Assembly (NCBI GenBank): GCA_910584575.1 | Contig: CAJUBG010000016.1 | Coordinates: 1-60,132 of the forward strand | Direction: 5' to 3' | Origin: an uncultured Dorea sp. | GTDB taxonomy: Bacteria > Bacillota > Clostridia > Lachnospirales > Lachnospiraceae | Length of the DNA stretch: 60,132 bases | Shown here: positions 57,068 to 60,132 of the stretch, piece by piece | Numbering within the stretch: the stretch's first letter is position 1 | Layout of the letters: each line of letters begins with the position of its first letter | Program-made: the position numbers and the translations under genes | The notes under the pieces: generated by a model | Told to the model about the DNA's origin: nothing | Seen by the model: only the letters and a program-made list of their open reading frames with translations | Database searches by the model: none

Positions 57068-57236
57068 GGACAAAATCTACGAGGAAGCGGCGTTTGTGGC
57101 CTATTATGTGCATTGGAGCAGGGACGAGGTGATGAATCTCACCCATAGCGAGCGAATTCGCTGGTGCAAAGAGATTTCCGAAATCAACAGGAAGATTAGC
57201 CGTGAGCCGCCGAAGAATGACATTTTTAAGATTTAA
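57036..57236 (+). CDS. DUF6760-like domain, read as -1 frameshift extension of the chaperone-like protein
   Basis: 66 codons in the -1 frame after the slip site: YGSRTVNLYPADKIYEEAAFVAYYVHWSRDEVMNLTHSERIRWCKEISEINRKI. LYPADxxYEExAFxAYxxHW...ERxRWxxExxxINxxI is the small DUF6760 family found in eCIS loci. No ATG or GTG start exists before the domain. TTG 56994 and CTG 57057 are open but have no ribosome site at proper distance. The frameshift product would be 117 + 66 = 183 aa. If the frameshift is wrong, the gene must use one of those weak starts. Confidence 0.75.
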   Translation, partial: YGSRTVNLYPADKIYEEAAFVAYYVHWSRDEVMNLTHSERIRWCKEISEINRKISREPPKNDIFKI

Positions 57237-57269
57237 GCGAAAATGCGGTAGATAGAGTGGTGAAATAAC

Positions 57270-57710
57270 ATGTCAATGCAGGATAATCTTGCGAAAAGTA
57301 CAAAATTTAGGGTGATTTTAAACGGTATGCCCCTGGGCTTCTCGAAAGTGTCGAATATCTCTGCCACCATGGAGTTTGAGACTGTGGTGGAGGGCGGAGT
57401 GAATGACAGGGTTCATTATTTGCCAAAGCCCCGACAGTCTATGGATAAACTGGTGTTGGAATATGGCATTGCCAGCGGAGAGCTGACCCGAACTACTCTG
57501 ACGGCGGGATATGAGCTTTCCAAGGGAATTATTATTATGGTTATGTCGGATTCAGGCATGGTTCCTACTGCCACTTACCAGGCAAATTGGGGAATCGTGA
57601 CCAAGTGGGAGATTGATACTCTGGATGCGACCAGCAGTGGGCTGCTGATTAAAAAGATTGAAATTTCCCACAATGGGTTGACGGAGACAATCAATAAGAT
57701 TGGATTATAA
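57270..57710 (+). CDS. Inner tube protein 2 (T4 gp19-like)
   Basis: A 146-aa tube paralogue: FRVILNGMPLGFSKVSNISATMEFETVVEGGVNDRVHYLPKPRQSMDKLVLEYGI, and a C-terminal LLIKKIEISHNGLTETINK strand. Compared with tube 1 it lacks the EYREGD wording and has a different loop, as for the Afp5-type ring that joins tube to baseplate. Only a weak AGTGGTGA site precedes the ATG. The next gene starts 10 bp after its stop. Confidence 0.88.
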   Translation: MSMQDNLAKSTKFRVILNGMPLGFSKVSNISATMEFETVVEGGVNDRVHYLPKPRQSMDKLVLEYGIASGELTRTTLTAGYELSKGIIIMVMSDSGMVPTATYQANWGIVTKWEIDTLDATSSGLLIKKIEISHNGLTETINKIGL

Positions 57711-57720
57711 GGTGAGTGCT

Positions 57721-60132
57721 ATGTTAAGGCTTCGAGAACCATTTTCGAGAAAAGTACGGCTGCATATCAGACAACAGTTATTACAACAGTTGTGGGACAA
57801 GTATGTTCCATCGGCTTCGGCGGAGTATGAGCGCATCCAGTTAATCTATCTGGGTGAAAAGGACGGACAGGAGACAGGGCAGGCTCGCAGGGTCCAACTG
57901 TTGGTTAATCTTGTGCTGCACAATAGGATGATACAGGCAGGGCTTTCAGGTTCTCCTATGAAAACGATAACAGTGCAAAAGCCTATGGTAAATCATATGC
58001 GGCGTTTGGAAAAATGTTTTCTCACGCAGCTCAGATGCTGTAACCTGACGCTGTATCGGAATGTGAGCAGAACCATAACCTTACTTAGACAGGCTGAGGA
58101 GGAAGGCAGGCGTTTTCGGAGTTGGCAGAAGGAGAATCAGACGATTGAGAGACAGTGGAAGGAATATCGGCTGTGTTCTGCTTTTTCTTCTGATATGGAG
58201 AATTTTCTGACAGAATATTCTGTACAGACGGCTCGGACGTTGGAGAAGGAATTGCTGCTTGCTCTGACAGAAAAGGAATATGGGCTTTTGGTGAAAAAGC
58301 TTGACAATATGGCAGAGCCTAAGGAGTTCATGCTTCAATATATAGACGTAATGGGGGAGGCAGAAATCCGCCAGCTATGGTTACAGATGGAGGGACTGGC
58401 ACAGCAGGAGGGCAGTCTTGCCGCAGACTTTGGAGATGGACAGGCAGACAGTATTTTCAGAGAGAAATTGACAAAGGTTCAAAAGCAGTATGAGCATGAG
58501 GTTGTGAGAGGCTTCTATGAACGGGTTTCTTTTATAATCAATGAAAACCTTTATCGGATGCCGGACGATATGGAGAAGCAGTTGGAGGGTGAACTGTATC
58601 AGGCGATTGCAGAGCTGGTGAATATTTCAGAAGAAAAAACGTATCGCTTATCCGATATTACGCAGATAATGGAGGATGTACAGCGCCGGCTTATTGAGCA
58701 GAAGGAGAAGATTGAACGGCGGGAGGTTTTGGCGTTTGAGACGTATCGAGAGCTGTATCAGGAGGCGCTTGGTTTAGAGGAGGTTGTTTTAGAGAAGGAT
58801 AAGGAACAGCGTTATCAGGCGCTTGCTTCAGAGAGAGCTATGTTACAAAGTCAGGAGGACATAATATGGCTCGTGGAGGAAAGGTACCGGAAGCAGCATC
58901 AGGGAGAAATGAGCGAGGAAGAACTTAAGAATATCTGTGAATATGGCAGAATATTTATTAAGCTTCTGAAATCATTTCCAGAACAGCAGAAGGAAATCAA
59001 TCAGCAAATGGAGATGAAGGGGCAGGGCTTGGAAGCATTTTCTGTGGAATTAAGAGAGAAGGATTTGCAAGATATCCTGAAAGATCAAAGAAGCCGTGAG
59101 ATGTTAGAGCAGCTCTTTGAACTCAGTGAGGATCAGCGGACAGAATTCATCAGAAATCTGGCTGACATTATCCATATCTGGTATCAGGTCAGTACGTCTT
59201 TACAGTATGCGGAGCCGGAGACTGTAAAGGGGAGGCTCTTGCCGGAAGCTAGAAGGCTTGAGGATGTATCCGTCCAGGAATTGTTTACTGAAAATGAGCT
59301 TGAATTGCCAGCGATTCAAAGTCTCATTCACTATGTCCGGAGTCTGAATGATGAACAGTATAGAACCTTACTCAAGGAACTGTCAGAAGTTATGCGGCTT
59401 CAGTGGACGCTGTCTTTTGGAGAGGGAACGGATGAAGAAGCCGGGCAGTCTGTGACAGAGTCAGAGAACCAGGAGTTATCCCTGTCGGACAGGACTAAGA
59501 GAGATGAAGCGTCTCCTCAGAGGTTGTGGGAATGGGCAGAGGCGTTATTGTTTTATCCAAAGACCGCCACATCTTTAGATGCGACAACAATAGACGAGAG
59601 TTCACAGACCGAGATAATACGCCGTCAGATAGAGATATCCAAAGACCGGAACAATCTTAGACAGTTAATTAGTCAAATCAACCATGTGCTGTCGGTGGAA
59701 GCAGATACAGAGAGTCATACGCTGTCTGTGGAAGCGGATACAGAGGAGATATCCTGGCTAGACTATGCAGAAGGTCAGGCCGAAACGCCGATGGTTCAGA
59801 AACTGCTTCGCTATATCCAGACTCTGGATGAAAAACAGTATGGGGTTCTGGTTGGAAAATTATCACAGGTTATAAAGGTTCAGAGAATGTTGTCTCTTAG
59901 TGATGGTTCAAGGGAAGAAGCCGTAAGAGAGCCAGAACAGAAGAACTTTTATCAGAAGTTGTGGGAATGGGGAGAGACGCTTTTATTTTATACGAAGGAT
60001 GCGTCATCTGAAGAAAACAGAGCTGTTGAAGTGGCACAGACCGAGGCAATCCGCCGTCAGATAGAGATGTCGAAAGGCCGGAACAATCTAAGGCGGTTAA
60101 TTAGCCAGATTAACCGTACACTGTCGGCAGAA
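57721..60132 (+). CDS. Very long helical, repeat-bearing protein of the injection-system operon (3' end outside window)
   Basis: The frame is open for 804 codons from ATG 57721 to the window edge, in the same operon as the tubes. I recognise no family. It begins MLRLREPFSRKVRLHIRQQLLQQLWDKYV, is rich in E, Q, L and R, is almost certainly helical, and has no signal peptide or transmembrane segment. A motif L-x-E-K-x-Y-G-x-L-V-x-K-L recurs at 58264, 59344 and 59824. From 59314 a ~145-160-residue unit is duplicated. The position after tube 2 and the length would fit a tape-measure-like or scaffold protein, or a secreted cargo. This is speculation. GGTGAG, weak, precedes the ATG. Confidence 0.8.
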   Translation, partial: MLRLREPFSRKVRLHIRQQLLQQLWDKYVPSASAEYERIQLIYLGEKDGQETGQARRVQLLVNLVLHNRMIQAGLSGSPMKTITVQKPMVNHMRRLEKCFLTQLRCCNLTLYRNVSRTITLLRQAEEEGRRFRSWQKENQTIERQWKEYRLCSAFSSDMENFLTEYSVQTARTLEKELLLALTEKEYGLLVKKLDNMAEPKEFMLQYIDVMGEAEIRQLWLQMEGLAQQEGSLAADFGDGQADSIFREKLTKVQKQYEHEVVRGFYERVSFIINENLYRMPDDMEKQLEGELYQAIAELVNISEEKTYRLSDITQIMEDVQRRLIEQKEKIERREVLAFETYRELYQEALGLEEVVLEKDKEQRYQALASERAMLQSQEDIIWLVEERYRKQHQGEMSEEELKNICEYGRIFIKLLKSFPEQQKEINQQMEMKGQGLEAFSVELREKDLQDILKDQRSREMLEQLFELSEDQRTEFIRNLADIIHIWYQVSTSLQYAEPETVKGRLLPEARRLEDVSVQELFTENELELPAIQSLIHYVRSLNDEQYRTLLKELSEVMRLQWTLSFGEGTDEEAGQSVTESENQELSLSDRTKRDEASPQRLWEWAEALLFYPKTATSLDATTIDESSQTEIIRRQIEISKDRNNLRQLISQINHVLSVEADTESHTLSVEADTEEISWLDYAEGQAETPMVQKLLRYIQTLDEKQYGVLVGKLSQVIKVQRMLSLSDGSREEAVREPEQKNFYQKLWEWGETLLFYTKDASSEENRAVEVAQTEAIRRQIEMSKGRNNLRRLISQINRTLSAE
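59314..60132 (+). repeat. Tandem coding repeat in the long protein
   Basis: Unit 1 from 59314 and unit 2 from 59794. They share LWEWAEALLFYPK / LWEWGETLLFYTK (59518 and 59953) and RRQIEISKDRNNLRQLISQINHVLS / RRQIEMSKGRNNLRRLISQINRTLS (59608 and 60040). Inside unit 1's end SVEADTE is itself duplicated. Offsets of 480, 435 and 432 bp are all multiples of three. The array may go on beyond the window. Confidence 0.85.

Noticed and set aside
48220..60132. Interpretation as an integrated prophage
   Set aside because: No head, portal, terminase, integrase, lysis or repressor gene is visible; sheath plus tubes plus AAA ATPase fits an eCIS better. The right edge is unseen, so this is provisional.
59518..60132. 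Coding repeats in the long protein as an assembly artefact
   Set aside because: The two units differ at many positions, including several conservative amino acid changes and an in-frame length difference, so they are diverged copies.

Overview
The window is about 60 kb of low-to-mid GC Firmicute DNA. Strong AGGAGG ribosome sites, sigma-A type promoters, a FabK/FabT-type fatty acid operon, anaerobic enzymes (double-cubane-cluster protein, radical SAM) and PD-(D/E)XK AAA proteins point to an anaerobic, gut-type clostridium, most likely Lachnospiraceae. The family assignment is inference. No rRNA, tRNA, CRISPR array, integrase or transposase was seen.

Layout. 1-8.0 kb: a sugar or polyol uptake and oxidation operon (isomerase/epimerase, lipoprotein binding protein, ABC ATPase, permease, Gfo/Idh/MocA dehydrogenase). 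A LacI-type regulator follows whose extra C-terminal domain is a paralogue of the operon's own binding protein. 8-15 kb: radical SAM protein, SfsA-MutY fusion, double-cubane reductase, a PadR-DUF1700-DUF4097 envelope operon on the minus strand, and a phosphoesterase. 15.1-27.3 kb: a complete type II fatty acid operon (fabH-acpP-fabK-fabD-fabG-fabF-accB-fabZ-accC-accDA), then an FMN oxidoreductase, FabT, a sirtuin and BioY. It starts behind two FabT-like palindromes. 27.4-29.9 kb: hemC and cobA-hemD, with a ~68-bp repeat on each side of hemC. 30-36 kb: an AAA/nuclease-fold protein, a two-component system scarred by a deletion, and its FtsX-type ABC transporter. 36-48 kb: small metabolic, repair and regulatory genes, an ECF sigma/anti-sigma pair, a second AAA/nuclease-fold protein and a RelB-YoeB toxin-antitoxin pair.

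48.2-60.1 kb holds the most unusual part: the left portion of a contractile injection system (eCIS or phage-tail-like). On the minus strand are a giant MalT-like/SARP regulator, a two-module AAA ATPase and a charged protein of unknown function. On the plus strand are sheath, tube 1, a tail-assembly-chaperone-like zinc protein, a DUF6760-type ORF with no start codon, tube 2 and a very long repeat-bearing protein that runs off the window. The regulator probably activates the plus-strand structural operon, whose promoter lacks a -35 box but has direct repeats. The chaperone/DUF6760 junction carries every element of a bacterial -1 programmed frameshift: SD-like sequence, slippery A AAT TTT, 6-nt spacer and GC-rich stem-loop. 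This parallels tail-chaperone frameshifting in phages. The sheath start looks as if it uses a Shine-Dalgarno sequence bridged by a hairpin.

Several gene remnants show local decay: a proC start, an Rpn-family gene, and the response regulator/histidine kinase junction.
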